The notes under the pieces are model-generated. The model ran no database searches. It was not told the origin of the DNA and saw nothing but the letters and a program-made list of their open reading frames with translations. A program made the position numbers and the translations under genes. A stretch of DNA of 64,000 nucleotides from assembly GCA_963942565.1 (NCBI GenBank), contig OZ012689.1:24395093-24459092 (forward strand). Reading direction: 5' to 3'. The DNA comes from Maea johnstoni (taxonomy: Eukaryota; Annelida; Polychaeta; Spionida; Magelonidae). Shown here in pieces: positions 1 to 13,300 of this stretch (position 1 is the stretch's first letter; each line of letters begins with the position of its first letter).

Positions 1-846
1 TCCCCAATATTTTTTGATGCTATATTGTTCTTTACCCATTTTAGCATTTTCAGAGAATCTTGCCTGCATTTTACAGCAGTCGGTTAAAATGCAAGTAGTT
101 TATGATCTTTAAGGTAGGTTAGTTAATAGTTTTTTCATTCAGAAAAATAGAGACTTATCACCACTTAATCGAATTTGAGAGGATGTAAATTGTTTTGTTA
201 TGTGTGCCCATTTGAAGCCTTAAACAGTAATTTAAATGCAGGTTTAATGCCAAACTGCATGAGATGCAAATCATCAAATTTTTAGCTATGGATGTAACCT
301 CCACAAGTGGTATCAAAACTGAGGACTTAAGGCAGCCTCAATTAGACTTCTGAATCAATACTTTAATCCATTCATTTTTAAGAGTTCCTCCAGAAAACAG
401 CTTTGGAATAACTCTGAAATTGAAAATAATTTTCCAAAATATCTATAGGAGTAGCGTTTCAATCAACATTTCTCCTTCAAATATTTTCCTAACTTTGCTT
501 TTGTCTGAAAGATTTCATTAAAATTGACAGGTTGCTTTAAGCCCCTATGAGCAAAAATGGCTCAATCTTTCCTTATAAAGTTATTCAGAGCTGGCAGACT
601 CCAGATTCTGCTGCCTAAGTCTAGATATAAGGTGGTCATAAATATATTTACATTGACCTTATCCCTTACTCAAACTAAAGACAGCTACTTCAGAGTGTGA
701 TCAGTTCATGTTAGTCTCACTAGATGGAGCTAATACAGCCCACAACATCCATTTACTACACGTTTTATCTCAATCATAATTGATGAGATGAAAGGAGAGG
801 ACAGATCCCTTGTCAAAAAGTGTGAAATCTATCCTAGGTGCTATCA
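1..846. other. Region downstream of CCDC191, no gene recognised
   Basis: AT-rich. A decayed relative of the CCCATT-type TTAA MITE lies at about 355-560. No open reading frame with coding character on either strand. Confidence 0.55.
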
Positions 847-1073
847 GGGCTACGTTTCTTTGGTCCCTTACCAGCCTCGGGTTCGACCTGGGCCTTGTTC
901 AGCACCATAAACGTTGATCAACATTGAACCAACGTATCCCGTTCAGATCGTCATCGCAAGTAAACGTTGGAACCGTTCAGATTCCGTTTTCCCACCACCT
1001 TGATCAACATTGATGGTCCTGAACAAGGCCCAGTCGAACCCGAGGCTGGTAAGGGACCAAAGAAACGTAGCCC
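847..1073. mobile_element. 227-bp foldback MITE downstream of CCDC191
   Basis: Ends GGGCTACGTTTCTTTGGTCC are exact inverted copies and the arms pair for about 75 bp each, through TGATCAAC near the middle. The flanks allow a CAG triplet duplication but that is weak. Noncoding. Confidence 0.8.
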
Positions 1074-1788
1074 AGTTTGCCTTGTTATCACCATTACCTA
1101 TTGTATTGGCAAAAACAGGGTTGTGACAAAAATAAACCAGAAAATATGGAGCAGAAAATGAATATAAAGGTTCTGATTGGTTAAAAAAAGATCCATTTGT
1201 TCAACCCATTCACACCTACGAAGGATATGTACAATAAAATATGTAACAATAAAAAATGAAAAGATGCAAATTCAAACCAAACAAATTTGTTTTCTAAAAT
1301 ATATATCTAAATTCAAAGAGATGGCACCAAAGAAGTGTTCAAATAGTGTTCACTTATGAAGGTGTTTAACTTATGGTGTTCATCTTTCAGGTTTTCAAGT
1401 TGACAGCATACTCAGTTGAAATAAAACATTAACCTATTATATTCCTAGCCTAGCTGCAAGAATTTCCTCGAATTTCCTCGAGTTTTAAGTATGGTCTTAA
1501 CACTTCAGTACTAAGGCTACTTTTGTCCACATCACAAGAACGCAAAGATTTTTGAGTTTTAAGTATGGTCTTAACCCTTCGATGATAAGGCTACTTTCAT
1601 CCAAAGCACAAAAACGCGAAGATTTTTGAAAACCATCTAAAACCTATTATGTTGGTATTCATTGGAAAGCTCTCACTGAGTACTCTCAAATGAGTACCCA
1701 TGTGCCAGGTTTTACTCATTTTTTTTTTTAGTATTTTTGCATCATTTTGTATTGGCCAAATTAGCCAGCAGGAGCATGAGGTCTCATC

Positions 1789-1945
1789 TCATGGTGAAAC
1801 GTTAGAGCGGGCCATTCCCTCATAGTCTGGTAGTAAGGAGGACACCTTCCTCCTCATCTCAGCCATTCTCTCCTCCTTAGCTCTCTCGGCCTTCAGCATC
1901 CGCGGAAACCGTCGCCATGCCAACAGGTACGTCTTCTGCAGTCGC
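1789..1945 (-). CDS. CCDC191: CCDC191 last coding exon and stop
   Basis: It encodes RLQKTYLLAWRRFPRMLKAE, continues to MRRKVSSLLPDYEG and ends at TGA (1789-1791). The acceptor follows a normal tract at 1946-1955. A TTAA-type MITE (1575-1781) begins 7 nt beyond the stop codon, so the 3'UTR starts inside repeat sequence. I could not choose a polyadenylation site. Confidence 0.85.
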
Positions 1946-4349
1946 CTGAAGAATTAGAGAAGTGAAGGAATCAGAGTAAAACTTAAGGAATGAGTGAAAA
2001 AAAAATGTTATGTGTTTAATTATGGCTTGTGAGATTTTTATTTCAAAGTCAACTTACAATAAATAATAATAAATAATAATAGTTATAATATCAACTGACA
2101 CTATCATTATTATGAAAAAGATCAGTCATATTTCTAATAATGATAAATACTGCTAATTACACCTGCACTTCGAGGTTTAAATTCCTGTTCCCTGTGGCCT
2201 TACCTTGTATTATGCTGTCTCGCCATTCGGTCCTTTGCCCACATGGCTTCTTTCTCATCCATGGTATAATCGGACCATGCGCGGAAAAACCTAGCCACTA
2301 AGTTCTCTTTATAGTACCTGCTGGCCCTCTCCTCCTGGATAGACACATACTGGCCAATCTGGAAGCAGGCAAGGAAACACGCGGTCACAGCAAGGAAATT
2401 ACAATACAGGTGAACTTGGATATGACGGACCACTGTACGACAGATTTTTGTCCATGACGGACAATATGCTTGGTCCCAGTCCCATGCATATCAAGTACCG
2501 TAATTTCGCATGTATAAGACGCACCCGTATATAAGACGCACCCCTTGTCCAGGCCTTTAAAATGATGTATAGACCTTAGCTTTGTATAAAGTGCGCACCC
2601 CTTTTTCGAAATGCGTGAAATGTGACATCAACGCTTATTACTGTGTCAGTGGCCGATACCCATTGTACTAGGCATGATATTGATTGTAATCAATAAATTC
2701 CTACAGGGGTGGTACTGTAATTACAATTTGTCAATGCCGCGGCAAACATTGATGGGCGTCGTCTTTGCCATATTATAATTGTAATAACCCATCTTGGATG
2801 TACCAAGGTAGTGTTGAATCCAAGTAATCCATCGTGAACGATGTTAAGTGACCAGGCGCCTTAACTATTAAATACACTCAATCAATTTCAAGATTACACA
2901 TGTAGGGTTGTTTAAATAAAGGTTTGAGATGACACCCCGGGTCATCGATTTTGGATCTACGTGTGGCCTAGGGACTCGATGTAAATAGCTTAGATTTCTA
3001 GCTTTGTGTATAGGACGCACCCCCGATTTGAGTGTGAAAATTGGTGTAAAGAAGTGCGTCTTATACACGCGAAATTACGGTATGTGTCATATGTATACGA
3101 CGGATTTTGCATATGACAGACCAATTTTCCTGGCCCCATTGAGTCCATCATATCCAAGTTCACCTGTATTATCTATTGACATTTACTGCCTGGCTCGGTT
3201 AAGTCTTAACCCTTCTAATGCTGAGGATACTTTGTCCAAAGCACAAGGACGCAAAATATTTTTGAAATCCATCTAAACCCTCTCATGTTGGTATTCATTG
3301 GATAGCTCATTTTTCCCCCTTTTTGCATCCTTTTGTATTGGCCAAATTAGCCACCAGCAGCATGAGGGTTAAATAGCAAGAAATCAATTTTGAATGGAGC
3401 CAGGGTTCATGCTGGTTCCAAGCAGCAGTTTAATGTATGCAGGTTCCATTGTATTTATACAGAATAAGAAGTTAATGAGTTAATTTATGATCGATATACT
3501 TAACTTCCCAGCATATATTCAAATAGAAAGTGTACATTTATACAGGCAAATAATTGGTCATTACAATACATAATACGCACTATTTGAACTATAACAATTA
3601 TGTATGCTTGAGAAAATCTATCTTTCAAAAGGATTCAACCAAGGTGAAAAGATCTTGAGGTAGGATGTTATCCATCACTACCAATGCAAAATATCACAAA
3701 TAATCAGAGAGACTGAACAATCAGACAGACTGAAATCTGCTGTACATGTAGATATAATTACTATAATCTCCAGTCACTATAAAGTTTTTTAATCATTACC
3801 TTCATCCAGTTTGATAAACAGCGCTTCACTATGATGAAATTAAACATTTCGTCAGCGAGCCTTTTTTTCTCTGCAACATCTTCACTGATAACATCTTGCC
3901 AAGCCAACAGACATTTCCTGAAATAGCAAAAATGGAATTCCCATAATAATCATGTGCTTCAGACAGTATCATCCATTTGTGTAATTCATCACAATATTAA
4001 ATGACAGACAACCAAAACTATCACTTTCAAATACCTGGAAACAGAATTGTTTATTTATATATTTTTTGCACTTTCAGATCTTAACATCTCAGACTTGAAA
4101 ACTGTTACAATATGTAACTTTGATAAATAATGTTGAACAATTACTACATTGTACCAGGTGCAAAAATACTCTAGAAGTATCAAGGATGGCAAGCCTTTCT
4201 CCTGAGTTATGAACACTGAGATGATGATGCTGATGATAATAATAACAATGATAATTTTGGTAATAATAAATTGATAATGGTAATAATAAAATAATAATTA
4301 TGATAATAATAATTATGGTAATAATAATAATAATATTAATAATAATAAT

Positions 4350-4399
<50 letters not shown>

Positions 4400-7300
4400 G
4401 AGGACGACAAAGTAGAAGAAAAAGGAGAAGAAGATAGTAGCATTCGATCAGCCATACATCAAGTCAGTTTCTCACCTTTGCAACTGCAGTTGGTAATGGT
4501 CCTGCGCTACCTGATTGTTGCTATGGAGATTGTGGATGAGTTTTCTCCATGGTGACCATGCATATCGTCTGATGAGGCTGCGGCGATGATGTTCCTCCGC
4601 CTTCGTGTGTAGCTGCCTCATCTGCTCCAGTCTCGCCTGTTTCTCCTCCTCTCTCTGTTTCTCCAGACGCCGCTTCTCTCTCAGAGCCTCACGCTGAGCT
4701 GCCTTTTCTTCATCAATCTTCCGCAGATGCTCCTGTTCTATGGCCTCAAGTTCTGCCTGCAAATAACACAACAGACAGAAACATGTATCAGAGCCCACAC
4801 TCATATTCTACATAGTTAAAAATTGATGGGACCGTCACAGGTTTTCACGCCATAACAGGCCTGTTTTAATGGTCCTTTTACATGCATGCTTGCCCCGAAA
4901 TGCTATAACAGACCAATAATAATACCTATTGCAGGCTTGTAACGGAATCAAAAACAAGCCCGCGACAGGACCTTAAACAGTTATAACATTATAACAGGCC
5001 TGTGTCCAAACGGGCCAGTAACACGCCCATTATAACAAGCCCATTATAACAGGCCCTTCAACTTTTACCTGTGTACATGATTTCTCAGTCTCAAGTATAT
5101 GAAAAAAGAGTAAGATTTAGGCATCCAAACAATAGATACACATAATCAATGACCTGAGAAAAATTGAGTGCCTGCATTCATTGACAATTTAAAGGTTTTT
5201 TAAGTGCTCTAAGTAACACAGGTTGAATAGCACATAGATACATGTCTAGAAATCCTTACCAGTTTCTCTGTCTCAGCTTTCCTCTTCTTCTCCTCCCTCT
5301 CCTGTTTGAGCTTGGCCCTGGTGGCCGCTCTCTCCTCCATCCTCTGCGTGAACTCTGTGTGCCGGGAACTCACACTGCTCATTGCCGTCGTCGTTGTCAC
5401 GTTGCTCTTCTCAGATCTTGCTGAGTCCAAGGACTGAGTGCCAGACCTAGGGAAAAATGGGAACATTAGTATAATGTGTCAAATATTTTTTAGTCTTACT
5501 AAAAACAATAGGAGCTGACTTAATCCCAAGAAAAATTGTGAGAAAAGATCCTGAATAGTCTATAAAAGTATGAGTAAAAATTTATCATAAGGCGGACTTG
5601 TCTTATCATCAGCTCCACTCTGAATCTCCCTGCTAATTGGCCAATTTGTTTGTTGTACTAGACTGTACTGAGACCCCAGCAATGCATTTCACAGCGTTCA
5701 TTGTTAGGAACCCAATATTTATCCTGTATTGGGATCCTATCAATGCTTTTCACAACATCTATTGTTAGGAGCCGAAATATTTCCAGTAGTGCCATGGCAA
5801 CTCTTTATAAAAAGAAACTAGTACTTTTAAGAACTATTCACCGTACCTTTCAGTGCCAGACCTATTGTACTGTAGGCATCCCCCCCCCCCCCTGTTACAG
5901 ATTCCACTCTACCTTTCTGTGCCAGACCTGCCAGTGCTGTTGCCTTCACTCTTGCCCCCTGCTGTGCGTGCCGAGTCCTGGTTGATGTTCTTGCTGACGT
6001 CGTTGTGCTGCAGGTTGTCTAGCTGCCCGTGGGTATCACGCGGGGTGGAGCCAGGAGTTGCGCATGTGGCCGTAGGGGCGTTATTCAGCTGCTGAAGTTT
6101 CTCTATCAGCTCAGGACTGTCCACCAGCTGTGTTAGCTGCTGTTGCTGTAGCAACTGCTGCTGCAGCATCTGCATCTGCTGCTGATGTCTGAAATAGACA
6201 AAATGCAGAATATCCAGAGTTCAATACAGATGGATCTGGATCATGAATTTGTTCATGGACACTTTGTACGATATCAAAATTAAGTCATACCTGGCAGGTT
6301 GCTAAAGGTGTCAAAGGAATACACCGAACTAAGCACACATCACTGGCAACATTCTCACATACCTCCAGCCAGATATGAACACAGTACCATAAATGCTGAT
6401 GTCAGCAACTCGCAAGGAACACAAGTGGTATAAAATGTTCCATTACTTTGTACATACATCTCTCCACTTGGTTGCATCAATGACTTGAAAGGAATCATAC
6501 AATTTCATTGATCTCAGTGAATTAAGCCCATACATGCTGAACTCTTTGAGACTTGCTTCACATATCAAGACTTAGTTGCGTCATTTACTTGAAAGAAATC
6601 TTACAATTTTGTTGATCTCATGCTAAAATCTCTGAAACCTACTTCATTTCCTGGATGAGTTTTGTCTGTTCTTTGATCATTTTCTGCTGTTCTGCGAGTA
6701 TCTTCTGCTGTGCGGCCTGTCTGTGCTCGTATCGGTCGGGCGTCCAGGGCGCCTTGTCCCACACCTTCTTATCAGACGCAGACCGCGCACTATTAGGCTG
6801 AAAACACAAATATAAATAGAATCAATTCCACAAGTCAAAGGGATGGATTGGTATCAATCCTTCCAATACTGAGGCTGATTTCGTGCAAAGCACAAGGACG
6901 CAAAGTTTTTAAAAAACATTTAAACCCTGTCATGTTGGTATTCATTGGATAGCTCTCGCTGAGCACTCTCAGATAAGTATCCATGTGACAGGGTTTCAGT
7001 CATTTTTCAGGTGTTTTGCCTCATTTTGTATTGGCGAAATTAGCCACCACCAGCATAAGGGTTAAGCCTGATGGGCAAATATAGAACATACATAAATCCA
7101 CAAAGTAAGATGTTGCTGGCAATCTTCTAAGGTTGTCTACAGGAATCAAGCTGTATAAGATTCTATGAAGAATTTGGCAGAAGGCATATAATAAATAAGT
7201 CAAGGAAATTATATTGTGTGTGTGATTTTAATAAATTTTACCAAATCAAAAAGTTGTTGGGGTAAGAAAATCAAAGTGCAGATATACATACAAGGCACTA

Positions 7301-10300
7301 GCTAAGTGTATTTAAGTTGGATGTACAAACACAAATAAAGATTACCATGTATCACCAAACTTCTACTGTATAACTGTATTTTTTAAAGGCATTTAATTTT
7401 CACAATGCCAATGATAGCGCCAAAATAACAAATAAATATTCTGCTTTGTACCTGCTTTGTTTGAGTGCTTAAATGTGCAGATTTCAAGTAACACAAACAC
7501 CCTCCAGTAGGGCTGTAAAGCAAAATTTTTAGCACTCCAAATTAAAGCTATATACAGTGTCTAAGTAAAGAAGTTAAAGTGCAAAAGGGAAGTTGGTATT
7601 ATTTTTTGCCAATCTTACTTGTTTGTTTTGTTTGCTGGGCTCCATGGCAGCGAGGTCGTCTTTGCTCAGCTTTGCGTGTCTGCGCGTGACCTGCCAGGCC
7701 TCTCTTGGTTTCTCTAAGGGCGGGGGTTTCCAGTGGCGGTTGGAACTGGTATCGCTGCGAGATGTTGAGAGACTACTCCGAGCGGAATCCATGCCTCGCG
7801 CAGCAGGCTTCCTCCCTGGCTGGGCAAACAGTTCATCCTGCAGCAAAGAAAAAGGAAGAATTTGTATCAGGAACATATAAAGACAAATCTTAATGTGAAA
7901 CAAGAAATTGAAAGAAGGGGCATTTTCTGTTGTTTTTTTTGTCGAAACAGTTCATCCTGCAGCACAGAAAAAGGAAGAATTTGTATCCAGAACATATCAA
8001 TACAAATCTAAATGTGAAACAAGAAATTGAAAGAAGGGGCATTTTCTGTTGTTTTTTTGTTTTTTTCTTCTTAAAGTTAAAAATCAGAAGATATTCCTTT
8101 ACAACTATTTGTCTCATGCAATTTCTTAATATTTAAACTGGATGTTCAGCTTCCCATTCTAAGGTTCACGATGTTCCAAGCAGCAGTGACCTATGTGGCA
8201 TAATCTCACTAGGTGCCAATTTACATGGAACATGGGTACTCATTCAAGAGTACTTAGGTACATAGGTATTCATCTGAGATTACTCACTGAGAGCTATCCA
8301 ATGAATACCAATATGACAGGGTTTAGATGGTTATCAAAGATATTTGCATCCTTGTGCTTTGGACGAAAGTAGCTATAGCATTGGAAGGGTTAATTGACTC
8401 ACCACCCTGCCATCGACATCCTCCAGCATGAGCTGTTCCTCTGAATGGGCGTCGCCCTTTCCGCCACTCCGAGCGCTCCACTCTGAGGGGGTGTCGCTCT
8501 TCCCGCTCCGGGCGCTCCAGAGCTGCCCGGTTGCCGCCGCCTGCAGGAGAGCCTCCATCTTGCTGCGTGTTTTATTCTGTGCGAGCTCCAGCTCTCGTTT
8601 CCCCTGGTTCTGCTGCGACCACGCCTGCCAGACCAGGAGGTAGCGGCGCACGAGAGTCTTCCTGTGGTGCTCCTGGGCAATCTGACTCTTCCTGGTGCGT
8701 AAATACAGATTTACATGGTGAAGGAGAAAGAGGAAAATTAATTATGCATGAAACTTATACTGAAAAAGGAAATAATTGTGAATTGATTCTATGGATGCAC
8801 CCTGATTTTTCAGAATTTAGTTTTGTTATGGAACAATGAATATTAAACACTGATTAAAATTAAAGTACAATTTGTAAATAAAGTAACAGAACAATGGCAA
8901 TAAAAAGATTTATCACAACCCCTTGAAAAAAAGAATTTGGGATTAGTTGGTGGTTTGCCACGGGCATTCCAACATCATGATTTAACCTAATAAGGCTGAA
9001 ACTCGATGAATTTGGAGTTTGGAGTTTCATTTATTGTCACATTTATGCCAATTATGGCTAATTCGTGACTAGTCAGTTTTAAGTAGTGGAGGAAACCGGA
9101 GTACCCGGCGAAAACCACCACCTAATCCAAAGTCACTGGCAACTTTCTCACATGCCTAGGCCGGGATTCGAACCCAGGCAGTGGTGAGAAACTCAATGAA
9201 AGAGTTCCCTAAAAAATGCCTTCAGCTTGATAATCCTTAATGTCCATTTAACCTAATAAGGCTGAAAGATTTACGAGAATGTTTTTCCAAAATGTCTTTA
9301 CCTGTGATAATCTCTGATGTCCATCTCTGCCTGTGCTGCCTCCACCTTGATTCTCTTGGCTCTCACGTAGGCCTTCCACGCGTTCCAGGCCCGCAGCAGC
9401 AGCCTCCAGTCCTGCATGGCGCGCGCCTTGCCCAGCTGCAGGCGGCGCTCAATCACAATGTTGTACCACGCCGTAAAATGTCGCTGTAGAATCTGTTCAG
9501 GGAAAAGCATGGTGTAAGTATACATAGCAAGAGACTTGGCAGGCGGCGCTCAATGTTGTACCACGCCATGAAATGTCGCTGCAGAATCTGTTCAGGGAAA
9601 AGCATGGTGTAAGTATACATAGCAAGAGACTTGGCAGGCGGCGCTCAATCACAATGTTGTACCATGCCGTGAAATGCCGCTGCAGAATCTGTTCAGGGAA
9701 AAGCATGGTGTAAGTATACATAGCAAGAGACTTGGCAGGCGGCGCTCAATCACAATGTTGTACCATGCTGTGAAATGTCGCTGCAGAATCTGTTCAGGGA
9801 AAAGCGTGGTGTAAGTATACATAGCAAGAGACTTGGCAGGCGGCACTCGATCATAATGTTGTACCACGCTGTGAAATGTCGCTGCAGAATCTGTTCAGGG
9901 AAAAGCGTGGTGTAAGTATACATAGCAAGAGACTTGGCAGGCGATGCTCGATCACAATGTTGTACCACGCTGTGAAATATCGCTGCAGAATCTGTTCAGG
10001 GAAAAGCGTGGTGTAAGTATACATAGCAAGAGACTTGGCAGGCGATGCTCGATCACAATGTTGTACCACGCTGTGAAATGTCGCTGCAGAATCTGTTCAG
10101 GGAAAAGCGTGGTGTAAGTATACATAGCAAGAGACTTGGCAGGCGATGCTCGATCACAATGTTGTACCACGCTGTGAAATGTCGCTGCAGAATCTGTTCA
10201 GGGAAAAGCGTGGTGTAAGTATACATAGCAAGAGACTTGGCAGGCGATGCTCAATCACAATGTTGTACCACGCTGTGAAATATCGCTGCAAAATCTGTTC

Positions 10301-13300
10301 AGGGAAAAGCGTGGTGTAAGTATACATAGCAAGAGACTTGGCAGGCGATGCTCGATCACAATGTTGTACCACGCTGTGAAATATCGCTGCAGAATCTGTT
10401 CAGGGAAAAGCGTGGTGTAAGTATACATAGCAAGAGACTTGGCAGGCGATGCTCGATCACAATGTTGTACCACGCTGTGAAATGTCGCTGCAGAATCTGT
10501 TCAGGGAAAAGCGTGGTGTAAGTATACATAGCAAGAGACTTGGCAGGCGATGCTCGATCACAATGTTGTACCACGCTGTGAAATATCGCTGCAGAATCTG
10601 TTCAGGGAAAAGCGTGGTGTAAGTATACATAGCAAGAGACTTGGCAGGCGGCGCGTGATCACAATGTTGTACCACGCTGTGAAATGCCGCTGTAGAATCT
10701 GTTCAGGGAAAAGCATGGTGTAAGTATACATAGCAAGAGACTTGGCAGGCGGCACTCGATCATAATGTTGTACCACGCTGTGAAATGTCGCTGCAGAATC
10801 TGTTCAGGGAAAAGCATGGTGTAAGTGTACATAGCAAGAGACTTTGCAGGCGACGCGTGATCACAATGTTGTACCACGCTGTGAAATATCGCTGCAGAAT
10901 CTGTTCAGGGAAAAGCGTGGTGTAAGTATACATAGCAAGAGACTTGGCAGGCGGCGCTCAATCACAATGTTGTACCACGTCGTGAAATGCCGCTGCAGAA
11001 TCTGTTCAGGGAAAAGCGTGGTGTAAGTATACATAGCAAGAGACTTGGCAGGCGGCGCTCGATCACAATGTTGTACCACGCTGTGAAATGTCGCTGTAGA
11101 ATCTGTTCAGGGAAATGCATGGTGTAAGTATACATAGCAAGAGACTTGGCAGGCGGCGCGTGATCACAATGTTGTACCACGCTGTGAAATGCCGCTGTAG
11201 AATCTGTTCAGGGAAAAGCATGGTATAAGTATACATAGCAAGAGACTTGGCAGGCGGCGCGTGATCACAATGTTGTTCCACGCCGTGAAATGTCGCTGCA
11301 GAATCTGTTCAGGGAAAAGCATGGTATAAGTATACATAGCAAGAGACTTGGCAGGCGGCGCGTGATCACAATGTTGTTCCACGCCGTGAAATGTCGCTGC
11401 AGAATCTGTTCACGGAAAAGCATGGTGTAAGTATACATAGCAAGAGACTTGGCAGGCGGCGCGTGATCACAATGTTGTACCACGCTGTGAAATGTCGCTG
11501 CAGAATCTGTTCACGGAAAAGCATGGTGTAAGTATACATAGCAAGAGACTTGGCAGGCGGCGCGTGATCACAATGTTGTACCACGCTGTGAAATGTCGCT
11601 GCAGAATCTGTTCAGGGAAAAATACATGGCAAGAGACCTAGCTTTGGATTTCAATTTTTGTTTGTCACTTTTTGCATGAGTATATTAAATTGCAACACCT
11701 GTAAATTGATAGATATCTCCGTTCATAACTAGCCAGACTGTAATGGAAAGGGACATTGCCCGAAACTGTTACAATGAATGGGTTGACCGATATCCCATTT
11801 TTTGAACCCTAATCTAAGGGAAATGACATTGAGAGGCAGAGCAGCATGTTGGATCTGGAAGGTGATATATTTACACATACCTATAACAGGTCACTTTTTG
11901 TTCTCATACCTTAAGGTTGTCCGCAACCCTTTTGTGTTGGAACTGTTCCATCTTCTTCATGACGTGCTCCCTTCGCTGCGCAGTTGCCATCTTTTCCTGC
12001 AGGTGTCGCTGATCATCCACTTCATTTATGTGCATGGCTTCCTCGCGAAGCTCCCGCTCTCTTTCTTCCCTGGCATGCCTTTCTCTGAATCAAACAATAG
12101 CGTGTGAAGTATTAACCCTTATGCTGCTGGTAGCTAATTTGATCATTAAAAAATGATGCAAACACCAGAAAAATGACTGAACCCCTTGCAAATGGGTACT
12201 CAACTAACAGTAATCAGCCAGAGATACCTAATGAATACCAACATGACAGAGTTTAGACGGTTTTCAAAAATCTTTGCGTCCTTGTGCTTTGGACAAAACA
12301 CACAAAAGTAGCCTCACCATCGGAATGGTTAACATTGTGGGAAGTGTTAATATTGTGAGAAGTGTTAATATATATTTTGCTCATTTTATCAAACTTAATG
12401 GTTAACTTAATGTCATTTTTTGCTCTTGAATAGACTGAAAATTGCTGATCACTATGATATATATATATATATAGGTATGATTCCCATGATCTACAGAAGG
12501 CATATTTGGTCAAAGTTATGATATTTATATTTATCCATATTATTCTTAGATACAATACAGCATGAGTCATATTTACAATCTTTCTATAATACAATATTAG
12601 CCATATTTTCTACATTACAATAATTCTTCAATGTGTTAAAATGTAATTTTCTTCTAATCTTAGCAAATCATTATCATTCCTGAATGCAACAGTTGCCAAA
12701 ATCCCTATATCATGCCCACTGATATGCATCAAAAGTCCCAAAGTCACTCAAAATGCCCTTACCTCGCTGCCTGTTCATCTTTTTTCTTCCTCTCCTCCTG
12801 CATCTCTTTGCGAATGCGAGCCATTTCCTGCTGAACTTTCTCCTCCTCTTTCTTACTCTTTAAAGCTTTGGCCTTTTCCTCCTTAAAAGTAAGAAATGCA
12901 CGCTTTACACTACATATGTTTTGATGATATGAACTTCAAGCATATTTACTTTTACTGCAGAAAATCTTTATAAATTTATGTACTTCATCTGTGATTAAAA
13001 TTTTCCTAAACCTGATGTTATACTTTAACTATGTTTAGCAAACTTTTCTCAAGTCATGTACTTTTACAGTGTTTGGAACTACTTACATACATGTAAAACA
13101 AATAGTTTATATCTTGAGTGATTATGAATAATAGAATATCATATCTCTTCATTAAGAAAAATTCTTTTCAGCTATTTCTCTCTATTTATTAATTCTATAA
13201 TTATCATTTTATTTTATTGTTATTATTATTATTATTGGTATTTATTCATTTATCTTTTTTTTTTGGGAGGGGGGGGGGGGGGGGGGGGTTGGGGGGGTTT

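Noticed and set aside
9497-11584. A ladder of overlapping 72-residue ORFs at 101-bp spacing
   Set aside because: They are frame readings of the minisatellite; each joins exon start, intron end and out-of-frame exon start. Not a repeat protein.
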